A stretch of 64,000 bases of DNA. Source: Spiroplasma tabanidicola (GTDB taxonomy: Bacteria; Bacillota_I; Bacilli_A; Mycoplasmatales; Mycoplasmataceae). The stretch covers positions 1,116,001-1,180,000 of the forward strand of contig NZ_CP046276.1 in NCBI RefSeq assembly GCF_009730595.1, written 5' to 3'. The notes beneath the pieces are model-generated. The model saw nothing but the letters and a program-made list of their open reading frames with translations, was not told the origin of the DNA and searched no databases. Position 1 is the first letter of the stretch, and the number at the start of each line of letters is the position of its first letter. Both the position numbers and the translations under genes were made by a program. Shown one piece after another: positions 10,033-22,959 of this stretch.

Positions 10033-10260
10033 TTAGTTTTTAGCTAAAGATTCGATTATTTTTACTAGATCATTTACAGTATTCATGCCCATTAATTGAT
10101 CATCTGATAAAGTTATATCAAGTTTTTCTTCTAAAAAAACTACCATGTCCATAAGATCTAGTGAGTCCAACCCTAAAGATTTTAATTCTGTATCTTTAGT
10201 AATTGCTGCTTTAGCTCCTTTATTTATAAGAGTTCTTTTTATTTCTTCAAAATAATTCAT
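10033..10260 (-). CDS. acpP: Acyl carrier protein
   Basis: The 75-residue acidic protein carries the phosphopantetheine attachment site LGLDSLDLMD with Ser33. ACP carries acyl chains as thioesters in the cytosol. No fatty-acid synthesis genes are visible here, so it may serve lipid assembly from imported fatty acids. I chose the ATG at 10260, which has GGTGA at the right distance; an upstream in-frame ATG at 10272 lacks a ribosome site. It overlaps nothing and is followed at once by the fur-type gene. Confidence 0.93.
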   Translation of the reverse strand: MNYFEEIKRTLINKGAKAAITKDTELKSLGLDSLDLMDMVVFLEEKLDITLSDDQLMGMNTVNDLVKIIESLAKN

Positions 10261-10278
10261 TCTAATCACCATTTAATA

Positions 10279-10728
10279 TTATATATATTTTGTCATAAAA
10301 TATCATAAAAAATGTGTATTTAAAAATTTTTCGCTATTATAAAAAACTTTTACTATTTTAGGCTTTAATAATTCATCAAAATTAAACTGCAATTTTATGG
10401 TTTCTTTTTTAGGACCTAAACTTTTAAAATGCTTTAAAAAATAATATTTAAACATATCGATATTTATAAAAGGTTCCTTACCATCTAAGACTAAAATTTT
10501 AATTTTTTCTAATTTACTAAAATTTATAGTTAAATTATTTTCAACAAAATCATTCACAATATTTTCACTATTTTTATCTTCTTTATCATTATCATTATTT
10601 GCATTTGTGTTTTCAATTATATCTGTATTTGATTTAACAACATATTTTATTAAAACAACAGTCGTTATAGATAAAAAAGCTGTTACTACTAAAAACGGAA
10701 TAAATACTTTAGATAATATCTTTTTCAT
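10279..10728 (-). CDS. Unknown single-pass membrane protein, 149 residues
   Basis: I do not recognise it. Residues about 8-29 (FIPFLVVTAFLSITTVVLI) form one membrane helix after a Lys-rich start, so the rest should face outward. A low-complexity Asn/Asp/Glu linker follows, then a compact domain from about residue 65 (NFSKLEKIKILVLDGKEPFIN). One TGA near the end is Trp; without it the protein would stop eight residues early. The start lies 20 bases inside the gene upstream and no clear ribosome site is present, so translation is probably coupled to that gene. Confidence 0.7.
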
Positions 10729-11965
10729 TTTTTATAATATAATCTATAACCGTTTCAATATCATTATCATCAAATGCAAAATTTAATAAATCTGAATTTG
10801 TTATATTTAGCTCATATGCTTTTTTAATTTCAAAGTTAACTGACTCTATTTGAACAAGTAAGTTTGATAAATCAATAGTATTTATATTTTTAAATAAATT
10901 TAAAATTAATCCACCAAAGTTTATATTTCAGCTAAATGTTACTTTATCATCAATATTTGGATTTTTTACAATTCCATTTCTCCCATATTCACTTTCTCTA
11001 ACTATATTTTTTTGTATATTATATTCTGTTTTAACATTTGTTTTAAAGGCATAATCATTTTCTGACTCTAATTGAAAAATTGGATTTGGTTTTTTAAGAT
11101 CATAAAATTTTTTTATGTCTTTTGAATTAATATCTCAAGTAGCTTCAACTACTTTATTATTATTTTGACCAATTTTTAATCTATCCATAAAAGTTTTTAA
11201 GTTTAATCCTAAAACTTGTGAGTTTTTTATTTCATCATAAAAAAAATAATTTATATTTTTAATATTTAAATCAAAATCAATTCTATTGGTATCTTCAAAT
11301 ATTTCAATTGTAAATAATTTTTTAACAAGCACTTTTCTTTTAAAGTTTGTTTTATCATAATCATTTTGTAAATTTAAATAAACATAATCATGTAACAAAA
11401 TGCTTGTGTCAACAACTGTTGTAAAAGGTCTTAAATCAATTATTATATGTCCGCTTGTATTATTATCAAAACCACTGATTGTATAAGAACTATTTAAAGT
11501 AAAACTGATTCTCATAATTTTATTATTTCTGATATCTTTAATAGGAACCAATATTTCTCTAAACTCAACATTAGACATTTGAGATAACTTAGTATTTTTA
11601 ATTTTAAATAACATTTTTTTTATGATATTTTTTTCAGTTTGATTATTTTTTCCTCAATCTAGTTTAATACCTTCAGCTCCAAAATCTGAATCAATAGCCA
11701 TATTAATTTCAGTTTTTTCAATTGATATATTTATTTCTTTATTGTAAGAATCTCTAGAAATTTTTGACCAAGCGTCATCTTTTATAGTAGGTCTAATTAA
11801 AAGTCGATAATACTTTTCTTTACCTATATAAAATTGTTGATTAACAAAAACAACATCCATTGATAAAAAACCATCTTTGTTAGTTTCGATAGTTACTTTA
11901 TTTCCAATATCGTCATTATTTTTAAGTTGTCCTACATCACGTTGGTATTGCACTTCTGTAATCAT
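10709..11965 (-). CDS. Unknown 418-residue protein
   Basis: I do not recognise this protein with confidence. It lacks a signal peptide and membrane helices and alternates many short hydrophobic and polar runs, as in beta-rich proteins (GHIIIDLRPFTTVVDTSILL). Asn and Asp are frequent. Three TGA codons are Trp. The ATG at 11965 has a perfect AGGAGG eight bases ahead, and the gene overlaps the membrane-protein gene downstream by 20 bases; acpP and the fur-type gene follow. The tight coupling suggests that it works with that membrane protein. Confidence 0.75.
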
Positions 11966-11989
11966 ATGTACCTCCTAGTATATAATCGA

Positions 11990-12024
11990 AAAAAAATACT
12001 AAACTTTTTCAAAATTTAGTATTT

Positions 12025-12027
<3 letters not shown>
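11990..12027 (-). terminator. Terminator after guaB
   Basis: On the minus strand AAATACTAAA (12015-12024) pairs with TTTAGTATTT (11994-12003) and is followed by a T run. It starts at the guaB stop codon and separates guaB from the unknown gene downstream. Confidence 0.85.
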
Positions 12028-13494
<1,467 letters not shown>

Positions 13495-13511
13495 ATTTTA
13501 ATCCCCTTTAA

Positions 13512-15053
13512 CTATTCTCACTCAATGGTTCCTGGTGGTTTTGAAGTTATATCATAAACTACACGATTTACTCCACTGACTTTATTAATGATCTCATTTG
13601 TTACTTCTTCTAATAATTCTCATGGTAAATGACTTGCATTTGCTGTCATAAAATCAATTGTATTTACACTTCTTAATGCAACTACATAATCATATGTACG
13701 ATTATCTCCCATTACTCCAACTGTTTTAACAGGAAGGATTGTTGCAAATGCTTGACTAACTTTATTATACAAGTCGTATTTAAATAACTTACTAATAAAT
13801 ATATCATCAACTTCTCTTAATATATCTGCTTTTTCTTTTGTTACTTCATTTATAATTCTAATTCCTAAACCTGGGCCTGGGAAAGGATGGCGATTTATAA
13901 TTTTTTCATCAAGTCCTAGTTGTTTTCCAACTTCTCTAACTTCATCTTTAAATAAGGTCCTTAAAGGTTCTAATAATTCAAAGTTTAAATTATCAGGTAG
14001 ACCTCCAACATTATGATGTGATTTAATCATTTTTGAACTGTGATTTTTAGATGATGATTCAATTACATCAGGATAAATTGTTCCTTGTGCTAAAAATTTT
14101 GCATTTTTCATTAATTTTGCTTGCTCATTAAAAACATCAACAAATTGTTTTCCAATAATTTTTCTTTTATCTTCTGGATCTTTAACGTTTTCTAAAGCTT
14201 TATAAAATTGATCACTTGCATCAACTAATTTGATATTCATATCAAAAAGTTTTGAGTATGCATCCATAACTTTTTTTGCTTCATCTTTTCTTAATAATCC
14301 TGTATCTACAAAAATACAAGTTAATTGTTTTCCGATCGCTTTTGATATTAAAGCTGCTGCAACAGAAGAATCTACTCCTCCACTAAGCCCTAAAATAACT
14401 TCTTCTTTTTTTACAACTTCTTTAATTTCTTTTACTTTGTGGTCAATAAAAATGTTCATACTTCAATCTTTTTTTGCTTCACAAATATCATAAACAAAGT
14501 TTTCTATCATTTGTGTACCTTCTTGGGTATGAGTTACTTCTGCATGAAATTGAATACCATACATTTTTTTAGCATCATTAGAAATAGCTGCAATTGATGC
14601 ATCTGAATGAGCAATTTGTTCAAACCCTTCTGGCATTTTTATCAAATGATCAGCATGGCTCATTCATACTTGTTTTTTGTCACTAATATTTTTAAACAAT
14701 TTGTCACTTGTCTTATCAATAAACAAAGTTGCTTTTCCAAACTCTTGATTATCTGCTAGTTCTACTTTTCCACCATTAATTTCTGCCATCAATTGCATTC
14801 CATAACAAACTCCAAGAATTGGTATATTTAAATTAAAGATTTCTTTATCGATTGTATATGCATCTTGTGCGTATACACTTGAAGGGCCACCTGATAAAAT
14901 AATACCCTTCAGGTTTTTATATTTTTTTAAATCTATTGCTGTAGTTGTAAATGATATAACTTCACTAAATACCCCAATTTCTCTAACTCTTCTTGATAAA
15001 AGTTGAGTATATTGACTACCATAATCTAAAATTATAATCTGTGTGTCTTCCAT
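13512..15053 (-). CDS. guaA: GMP synthase (glutamine-hydrolysing)
   Basis: It aminates XMP to GMP with ATP and glutamine. The 513-residue protein has a class I amidotransferase half with the nucleophile Cys83 in GVCYGMQ, the ATP-pyrophosphatase P-loop [10 protein letters not shown], and the GMPS C-terminal dimerisation domain ending in KPPGTIEWE. Three TGA codons are Trp, including the next-to-last codon. The ATG at 15053 has AGGAG. Together with guaB it makes an IMP-to-GMP operon; no purine riboswitch is evident in the short upstream gap. Confidence 0.97.
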
Positions 15054-15089
15054 TTAAATCTCCTATAAGTCTATGATAATTTTAACAAA

Positions 15090-15123
15090 AAAAATAAAAA
15101 AAACTCACAAGTTAAGTTGTGAG
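15090..15123 (-). terminator. Terminator after tRNA-His
   Basis: CTCACAA (15117-15123, minus strand) pairs with TTGTGAG (15104-15110), followed by a long T-rich tract. It ends the tRNA-His transcript before guaA. Confidence 0.85.
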
Positions 15124-15137
15124 ATGTTTTCTTTAAA

Positions 15138-15214
15138 TGGGGCGTGTGAAGGGAATTGAACCCTCGAATGCCGGAACCACAATCCGGAGCGTTAACCACT
15201 TCGCCACACACGCC
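15138..15214 (-). tRNA. trnH: tRNA-His (GUG)
   Basis: The minus-strand gene has anticodon GTG in the loop TTGTGGT, a 7-bp acceptor stem GCGTGTG/CACACGC, an extra 5' G (position -1) facing discriminator C73, and encoded CCA. The G-1/C73 pair is the tRNA-His identity mark. It lies between the E2-like gene and guaA. Confidence 0.97.
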
Positions 15215-15307
15215 ATATTAACTTTATTATTATACTAAAAAAAAGATTTGATTCATAAATAATAATAAAAACATTAAAAAAAGTAACTTTTTATAAGTTA
15301 CTTTTAA

Positions 15308-18300
15308 TTATGTTACAGTTAAAATTTCAGGTCTTTCTAAAATTTCTTTTACTTTTGCCAAAAATTTTCCCGCTTCTGCTGCATCAATAATTCTTTGATC
15401 AATAGTTAAACTAATATTCATCATAGCCTTAATTGCAAGTTTTTCATTACTTACAACAACAGGTTTTTTAACAACTTTACCAACACCAACTACTGCTGCA
15501 TTTGGATAAAAGATAGTTGGAGTAGCTTGAATTGCTCCAATGTTTCCATAGTTAGCAATTGTTATTGTACTTCCTTCAACTTCATAGTTGTACAATTCTC
15601 CCGCTCTTAATCTTTGAGTAATTTCTTTAATATCAATTGCAACATCTTTAATTGACATTTTTTCAACGAATTTTAAAACTGGAATAATTAATCCTTCACT
15701 AGTTTCTGTTGCTAATCCAATATTATGATATTGCTTAATAACAACTTCATTTGTTTCAGGATCATAACTAGAATTTAGTTTAGGATGTTCTTCTAAAGCG
15801 ACACTTATTGATTTTACAATAAATGAGATTGTAGAAAATTTAATACTATTGTGAGTTGTTTTTAATAAGTGTTTTAATTTTAAAATTGAAGACATATCAA
15901 CTTCTGTAGAAATAGTTAATGGCGGAATATAATTTTGACTTAAAATCATTGATTTTACAGCTTGATTTCTATTTTCATTAACTTTCTCTCTTGTTACCAT
16001 TTTATTCTCATCTTCACCTTCAAATTCCATATAGCCAATTGATTCTTCATTACTATTTTTTTCAAAATTTACAGTTTGCATATCATCATAATTTTTATTT
16101 TGTTGATTCATTTGATTCGTTAAATTTTCATCAAACTGTTGTTGATTAGGATAGTTTTGTTGAGGATAAAACTGATTTGGTTGAGGATTTTGTTGAGGAT
16201 AAAACTGATTTGGTTGGTTATAAAAATGGTTTTGTTGAGGATTTTGTTGAGGATAAAACTGATTTGGTTGAGGATTTTGTTGAGGATAAAACTGATTTGG
16301 TTGGTTATAAAAATGGTTTTGATAGTTTGGATCTGATGCTCTTTTTAAATCATATTTGAAATCATCAATTTCTCTTTTAATAATTCCTTTAATATCATCA
16401 TTTGAAACTTTTCCTGAACCTAATGGTATATTTTGAATTAAGTTTTGCATTAATATATATTGCATTAATTGAGAGAAAGTATCTGTTCCTCCATTTAAAG
16501 AACTTACTGTGTTTACTCTTTGGGTTGCTTGATTTAATTGATTTTGTTGTATTAACGCAGTTTGTAAATCATTAATTTGTTTTTGTAAATATGTGATAGT
16601 TTCATTTGCTTGATTTCCAGCCAAATTGATATATTCTCCTCCAACTTCATCAAGTTGTTTTTTGATTTGTTTTTGCACTTTTTTTGGTGTTGTGTCAGGA
16701 ACTTCTTGAGTTACTGTCATTGTCGTGTTTTGCTCTGGTTTATAAAATTCATTAGCAGAAAACCAGTTTTTTTGATGTTCAAAATTTTCGTGTGCTTGTT
16801 GTTTTGTATTACTATAAACAACACCATTTTGTTGATCATTTTTTACTTCTAAATATGAAGTATATAAATTGCTTGCTCTTAATCATGATTCAAATTCTCT
16901 TTTTCCAGCTGGAGACTCCCCATATGGAACTTGCATTGATTGGCCAGTATTAGGATCTGTAATTGTAACTGGTTGAAGAAATTGTTGAGGGATTTTCCCT
17001 TCTTGCAAATATTGAACATATTTCGGAATGCTTTCATCCAAACCTTGTTCTACTGCTCTTCTTCTAGAAAGAATAGTACTTCTTTCATCTCTATTTTTCA
17101 TTAAATTTCAACGTTTATTTACATCATATAAATTTGATAATTTTGATTCTGCATATGTTTTTTGTTGTTTATTATCAATTTCATTTATTAATTGTTCAGG
17201 TTTTTTTTGTGGCATTACAAAACCTCCATACGGATTCAAGTCATTTGCATCAATTAAAGTTGCTTCACTATCATAAACATATGCTCCAAATGAAGTACCA
17301 AAATCACCATCTTCACTGGCTTTTGCTCTCATAAAAACATCATCGTTTCTAACCTCTAGATTTTTGCTTCCTCTTTCAGCTCAACTTTGTTGTTGTATTG
17401 GTTGTTTTGGCATTTGACTCACCTCCTGAGGTTTTTGTCTATCTTTATCCATAATTGCATTTTCTTTTGTTGCAACTATATCTCTTTCTAAGACGCTAGG
17501 GTCTCCGCCACCCTTATTTAATTTTTCAATTCTAGAAGCAATAATATTTCTCATTATCAAAGGACGACCATTTTCGTCTAATTTAGACATAGCATCGACA
17601 TGTTGTTCTGTATTAACTTCTTTATAATTATGCTCTTGCAATAATTTTTCTTTTCTTGCTTGAATCATTTGTCTAAATTTACTAGGACCTACTCCATCTT
17701 GTTTTTCAAAGATGTTTCCTCCACTTTTTATCATTTCTTGATTATCTATTTTTAGTAATTCTTCAGAAGAAAGATCTCCCAAAACTTTTTTTTGTGGAGA
17801 GTTTTTTATTGAATTTTGTATATTAGCTCTCATTTGAGCAAATCTGTCGCTTGCAGAATTATTGCTCTGTGTCATTTTTACATCCCTCTCCTCCAACTTT
17901 TTGTATTTTTCAACACTATCGACAATGTCATCTTCACCACTTGAGAAAGGAGTTATAGCTTGGTTATATCTGTTATAAACAACAGCTCCAGAAAATTGAT
18001 CTGCATCACTTTCTACAGGTTGAAGTTTTTCAACTTGAACCTCATCAGGAATATAAATTCCTTTAACAACAGTATTTTCAACATTTCCGGGATTTGTAAA
18101 TCTATTTTTAAACTTAGCTATTTCTTTTTCTCCAATAGCAATATTTGCAAGAATACTTCCATTTTTAACAGGGCTGCCTATCTTAATTGTTTTAACAACA
18201 ACTCCATTATAGTTTGATTTAATAGTCACAGTACTTTTATCATCTAATTTTATAAGAGCAAAATCATCTCCAAAAGAGATGTCTTCACCAGTAAATAGTC

Positions 18301-18352
18301 ACTCTGTTAAGATACCTTTTTGAGGTAAATTTCTAGCCCTTAAATGTACCAC
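15308..18352 (-). CDS. Lipoyl-domain and E2-like protein with long low-complexity linker
   Basis: One open frame of 1014 codons (seven or so TGA as Trp). Residues 1-80 form a biotinyl/lipoyl-type domain with DDKS (Lys39) at the lipoylation site. Residues about 80-770 are low-complexity, rich in Gln, Asn, Glu and Lys, with a repeat of FYPQQNP units (about 678-733). Residues about 790-1014 match the 2-oxoacid dehydrogenase acyltransferase core (PPLTISTEVDMSSILKLKHL, EGLIIPVLKFVEKMSIKD, GSTITIANYGNIG). The catalytic motif, normally DHRxxDG, reads DQRIIDA: His is Gln986 and Gly is Ala. No E3-binding domain is seen, and no pdh genes adjoin. The GTG start at 18352 has GGGGA. It looks like a scaffold or binding protein rather than an active E2, but this is inference. 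Confidence 0.85.
16155..16321 (-). repeat. In-frame tandem repeat, 87-bp unit, about 1.9 copies
   Basis: An 87-bp unit (29 residues) with two nested FYPQQNP sub-units is nearly perfectly repeated inside the linker of the E2-like gene. The two copies of the AAAATGG-containing part lie 87 bases apart. The unit keeps frame, so repeat-number changes would lengthen or shorten the linker without breaking the protein. Confidence 0.9.
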
Positions 18353-18371
18353 ACTATCCCCGTTCTTTCCT

Positions 18372-18380
18372 ATTATACCA
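18372..18380 (-). promoter_or_regulatory. Extended -10 promoter of the E2-like gene
   Basis: The minus strand reads TGGTATAAT. Transcription from it would start about 12 bases before the GTG, leaving GGGGA as ribosome site. This agrees with GTG 18352 as start. No -35 match is seen. Confidence 0.55.
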
Positions 18381-18457
18381 TTTTTTTACCCAATTTTTAA
18401 GTGTAATTAACCTATCAATAATTATATAACATTCTATAATAAAACTCTATTTTCCTA

Positions 18458-18463
18458 TATAAT
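18458..18463 (+). promoter_or_regulatory. -10 box of pepO
   Basis: TATAAT lies 30 bases before the pepO ATG, with AAGGGG between. A second TATAAT-like box for the other strand lies close by, so the two divergent genes have back-to-back promoters. Confidence 0.5.
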
Positions 18464-18487
18464 CAATAAGAAAGGGGTTTTAAAAAA

Positions 18488-20392
18488 ATGAGCAAAAAAG
18501 TTAGAGCACAAGATGATTTTTACTTACACGTAAATGGTGAGTGAATTGAAACTGCAGAATTTCCAAAAGGTTATGCAACTTGAGGAAGTTTTGAACAACT
18601 ACACAAAAAATCAGTTACTGATGTTGAAAATTTGATTTTAGACATGAGTAAATCATCAAATTTAAATGACGATCAAAAGAAAATTGTTGCATTATTTAAT
18701 AACTATTTAAATTATGACAAAAGAGACGAACAAGGAGTAAACCCAATCTTACCAATTATTGAAATTATTGATAAATTAAAAGATAAAAAAGACTTAACAA
18801 CAACATTAATAGAACTTTCAAAAAAATTTGGATTCGCTTTCTTTGTGGATTTTGGTATTGATTCAGACTTTGAAGATAGCAATCTTAGAGCATTAGGATT
18901 GTCTCCAATGGGATTGGGAATGAGAGATAAAGATTTTTATGAAGAATCTCACAAAAGACATGCAGAAATTAAAAAAGCATATAAAAATTTTATAGAAATT
19001 TTTTCTTCTAAAGTTAGTCCGATCAGATTTTCATCAAAAAGCTTATTTGAATTAGTTTATAATTTTGAATTAGAACTAAGTAAAATAATGCTAAAAAATG
19101 AAGAAAAAAGAAATCCATCAAGAATTTATAATGTATTAACAGTTGAAGAATTGGAAAATTTAAATCCAAGTTATGGATGAAAAAGATTTTTAGAAGAAAC
19201 TGGATATATTAAAGCAAAAAAAATTATTGTTACAGAACCAGCTTATTTATCAGGACTTGAAGCACAGTTGAATAAATTGAGCATTGAAGATATTAAAGAC
19301 TTATTAAAATTTGATGTTGTTACAAGTTTTGCTGGATTATTAAGCACAGAATTACACAAGATTATGTTTGAATACAGTTCTATATTTAGTGGTGTTAAAG
19401 AAATGAGACCAGATAATGAAAGAGCTGTTGGGTTTACAAGTTCATTACTTGGAGAATTAATTGGAAAAGAATATGTAAAAAAACACTTTTCTGAAGAAGC
19501 AAAAAAAGATGTTTTATCAATAGTTAATGGGTTATTTGAATCATATAAATCTAGAATTAAAAGCTTAGAATGAATGAGTGAAGATACAAAAGTAAAAGCA
19601 TTAGAAAAGGTAAATTCTTTTACAGTTAAAATTGGATATCCTGATAAATGAGAAGATTTTAGTAAAATTGAGATTAAAGATTACAATGATGGTGGTTCTT
19701 TATATGAAAATACAAAAAATATTAGATTACACTTCAGAGATAAAAATTTAAGAGAAATTAATGAACCTGTAGATAAGTCTAAATGACATATGTACCCTCA
19801 AACTGTAAATGCGTATTATAATCCAACTTCAAATGAGATATGTTTCCCAGCTGGAATTTTACAATTACCATTCTATAGTATTGATCAATCAAAAGCTAAA
19901 AACTGTGGTGGAATTGGCGCTGTAATTGGACATGAAGTAAGTCACGGTTTTGATGATCAAGGAAGCCAATTTGACAAAGATGGTAACTTTAAAAATTGAT
20001 GAAAAGAAGAAGATTACAAAAAATACAAAGAAAGAACACAAAAATTAGTAGAACAATATAATGCTTATGAAATAAATGGTACACACGTTAATGGAAATTT
20101 AACACTTGGTGAAAACATTGGAGATTTAGGCGGATTAAGTGCTGCACTTGATATATGTTTAAAAGAAAATCCAGAAGATATTAAAGGGTTTTTTGAAAAT
20201 TACGCTTTAGTATGAAGCAGAATTATTACTCCAGAAGAAAGAAATACAAGATTAGCAACAGATCCTCACTCACCTGAACAATTTAGATGTAATGGTATAG
20301 TTATTAATATTGATAAGTTTCACGAAGTTTATGAAACAAAACCTGGTGACGAAATGTATAAAGCGCCAGAAGATCGTATAAAAATTTGGTAA
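18488..20392 (+). CDS. pepO: M13-family oligoendopeptidase
   Basis: A zinc endopeptidase that cuts oligopeptides. The 634-residue length fits PepO. The gluzincin site HEVSH has His482, Glu483 and His486, and the third ligand is in GENIGDLGG (Glu542, Asp546). NAYYNPTSN, the substrate-binding stretch, precedes it. There is no signal peptide or membrane anchor, so it should act in the cytosol on imported peptides, unlike eukaryotic neprilysins. At least eight TGA codons are Trp, while the last codon is TGG. It stands alone, with its own promoter and terminator. Confidence 0.95.
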
Positions 20393-20422
20393 TTAAAAAC
20401 ACGCAAAAGCGTGTTTTTAATT
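20391..20422. terminator. Bidirectional terminator between pepO and membrane gene
   Basis: A 14-bp perfect stem, AATTAAAAACACGC with GCGTGTTTTTAATT, closes a four-A loop. It touches the stop codons of both convergent genes. Confidence 0.92.
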
Positions 20423-21704
20423 ACTCTATTCTTCTTGTTGCTATTCCTTTTTTGACAAGTTTTGCGTATCAAGCAGCATCTCTTAAATTTTGTTTTATTA
20501 TAGCTCTATCTTTTGTTTTTGCTTCATTTAGGATTTGTTTTAAAGCAATTTTATGTTGTTTTTTTTCTAAGTTCAACTTTTTAATGTCTGCTTTTTTCAA
20601 ACCATTTTTTAATGTACGATTATTTCTAAATTCTATTAATTTGATTAATTTTTCTTTGGTAGAAAGATTTTTTAAACTTTTCAACCAATCTTTATACTCT
20701 TTTTTCATTTCTAATCTTATTAATTTTCTTTCGCTTCTTGCTTCTTGTCTTTTAAATTTTCTAAATCTTAATCAATAATCATGTTCAGCTTTTGAGATTA
20801 AATTTCCATCAATATCATGTCATCTATAATATTTCACGTTATTTATAAATAAATATAAATATTGAAAAAAAACAACTAAAGAAATTATAAATAGGTAGCC
20901 CATAACAACTTGACCTAATATCATTGATTCTGATTTATCATAACTTTGTCAAATTCTTTCTTGACCTGTTACAATATCTGTTGTTTTTAATTGACCATTA
21001 TGTAAATTCATAAATCAATATGGATATCACATTTCACTATTATATGGATTTACTTTATCAGCAAATGCAATAAGATCAGTTGACCAAGGTCCTTTTGGAT
21101 TTACTTTTCATACTCCATTTTCACAAATATAAGCCTTGGAAAAAAACTCAGGACCATAAGTTTCTCAGCGAAACTCTCCTCTAATAACTGCATAAAATGA
21201 GTATAAAACAGGATAAATGGTTATACCATATAATGAAAATCGAGCATGTACTCTTGGACTATAATAAGTATCTCCAGAAGATAGAATAAAATTAGTTATC
21301 ATTATAAAAGGAACAAATAAATGCAAAATACAAGTTGTAAATCAATCACTCGCTCTAACTTTAGCAACATTACCTGTATGAGTATGCTGAGTTACAATTC
21401 CTGCTCAAAATACAACCATTGTCAAAGTTATATAAACAGTTACTCCAAGTTCAATTCCAAACGGTGGTTTTTTATTATAACTATATTGAGTAAATAAACT
21501 ATAAAAAAGATAAATTACAACTAAGTAATTAGATTGTGTTGTAAAAAATGCATAGTAATGGCTAAATCTTTCTAAAACCGGAATACCATCAAGAGATGGT
21601 TTTGGTGATATCAATATTCTAATGAAATCAAAAATTAAAAATGATACTAAACCAATTAGTACCATTAATTTTAAAGAAAACTCAAAATTCTTATTAATCT
21701 TCAT
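20421..21704 (-). CDS. Multi-pass membrane protein of mollicute type (DUF1600-like)
   Basis: The 427-residue protein has about six membrane helices in its first 300 residues (LMVLIGLVSFLIFDF, VTVYITLTMVVFWAGIV) and a long, very basic cytoplasmic tail of about 130 residues (KKEYKDWLKSLKNLSTKEK). I believe it belongs to the DUF1600 group of mollicute membrane proteins, from its FTTQSNYLV and HTHTGNVAKV stretches, but am not certain. Its substrate or role is unknown. The ATG at 21704 has AGGAGG; an earlier in-frame ATG at 21734 would lie before that site. TGA is Trp about ten times. Confidence 0.7.
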
Positions 21705-21765
21705 TAAAAAGCCTCCTATTAAATATTTTAGCAAATTACAATATAATTTAAATAAATTATTTTAA

Positions 21766-22959
21766 TTATAAAAATTTCAAAGTTTCTTTACAAATCATTA
21801 ACTCTTCATCTGTTCTAATTTTTATAATTTTTATAGCAGATTCGTTTGTTGATATTTCTAAATAATCATCATATTCTCTTAAATTTGTTTCATTATCCAA
21901 TTTAAGATTTAATAAATGAACTTTATCTATTACTAATTTTCTTGTAATAAATGAATTTTCTCCAATTCCTGCAGTAAATACAATTGCATCTACTTTACCT
22001 TCTAATTGATTTGCAAATTTTAAAATATATTCTGCAATTCTTTGTGTATACATTTCTAATGCAACTAATGCTTTTTCATCGTGATTTTCAATTGCAGCCT
22101 TTGAAACTTCTCTCATGTCACTAGAAATTTTGCTTACTCCTAATAAACCTGATTCTTTATTTAAAGAATTGGTCAATTGATAAACATCTTGATTTAATTC
22201 TTTTGCCATATACTCAATAATTGATGGGTCGATATCTCCGCATCTTGTTCCCATCATCAATCCTGCTAATGGAGTTAAACCCATTGTTGTGTCATATGAT
22301 TCACCATTTTTTACACAACACATACTTGCTCCGTTTCCCAAGTGACAAATTACAAGATTTAGATCATTTTTATTTTTATTTAATATTTGACTAGCTTTTT
22401 CAGTTATATAATCAAAACTAATTCCATGAAAACCATATTTTCTTACTTTATGGTTTTCATATCATTTTAATGGAACAGAATACAAATAATTTTTAGCAGG
22501 CATTGTTTGGTGGAATGAAGTATCAAAACATCCAACTAATTTTGCTTTTGGTAAACCCTTTTGAAAAGCATTTATAGCTGTTAATGCACCCGGATTGTGT
22601 AAAGGCGCTAATTTAATATTATCTTCAACAGCTTGTTTGTTTTGATCAGTTAGTTCAACAGGTTTAACAATTTTATCTCCACCATGAACTATTCTAAATC
22701 CAATTCCTTCAATATCTAACTCATTTTTAATAACATTTAACTCTTTAAAATGTTTTAAAATTGATTCAACAGTCATTAAATGGTTATCATATCTATCATT
22801 ATATTCATACTTTTGATCTTCTATTTTTATAGTTAATGCTCCATCAACACCAATTCTTTCAGCTAATCCTTCGACAATTGGTAATGGACTGTTTTTGTCA
22901 TTGGTTTCATATAACTTAAACTTAATTGAACTACTTCCTGCATTTACTACTAAAATCAT
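21766..22959 (-). CDS. ackA: Acetate kinase
   Basis: It transfers phosphate from acetyl phosphate to ADP, giving acetate and ATP, the final step of fermentative energy gain from acetyl-CoA. The 397-residue protein shows VVNAGSSSIKFKL at the start, GFRIVHGGDK, HLGNGASMC and FTAGIGENS, all family marks. Two TGA codons are Trp. The ATG directly follows the pta stop codon (TAA at 22960), so pta and ackA are translated as a pair. It pairs functionally with the PFL genes in this window. Confidence 0.97.

Noticed and set aside
16139-16359. Plus-strand frames with repeats opposite the E2-like linker; also considered as a CRISPR array
   Set aside because: The repeats are in frame in the minus-strand gene, nested and contiguous, without spacers, and no cas genes are near.
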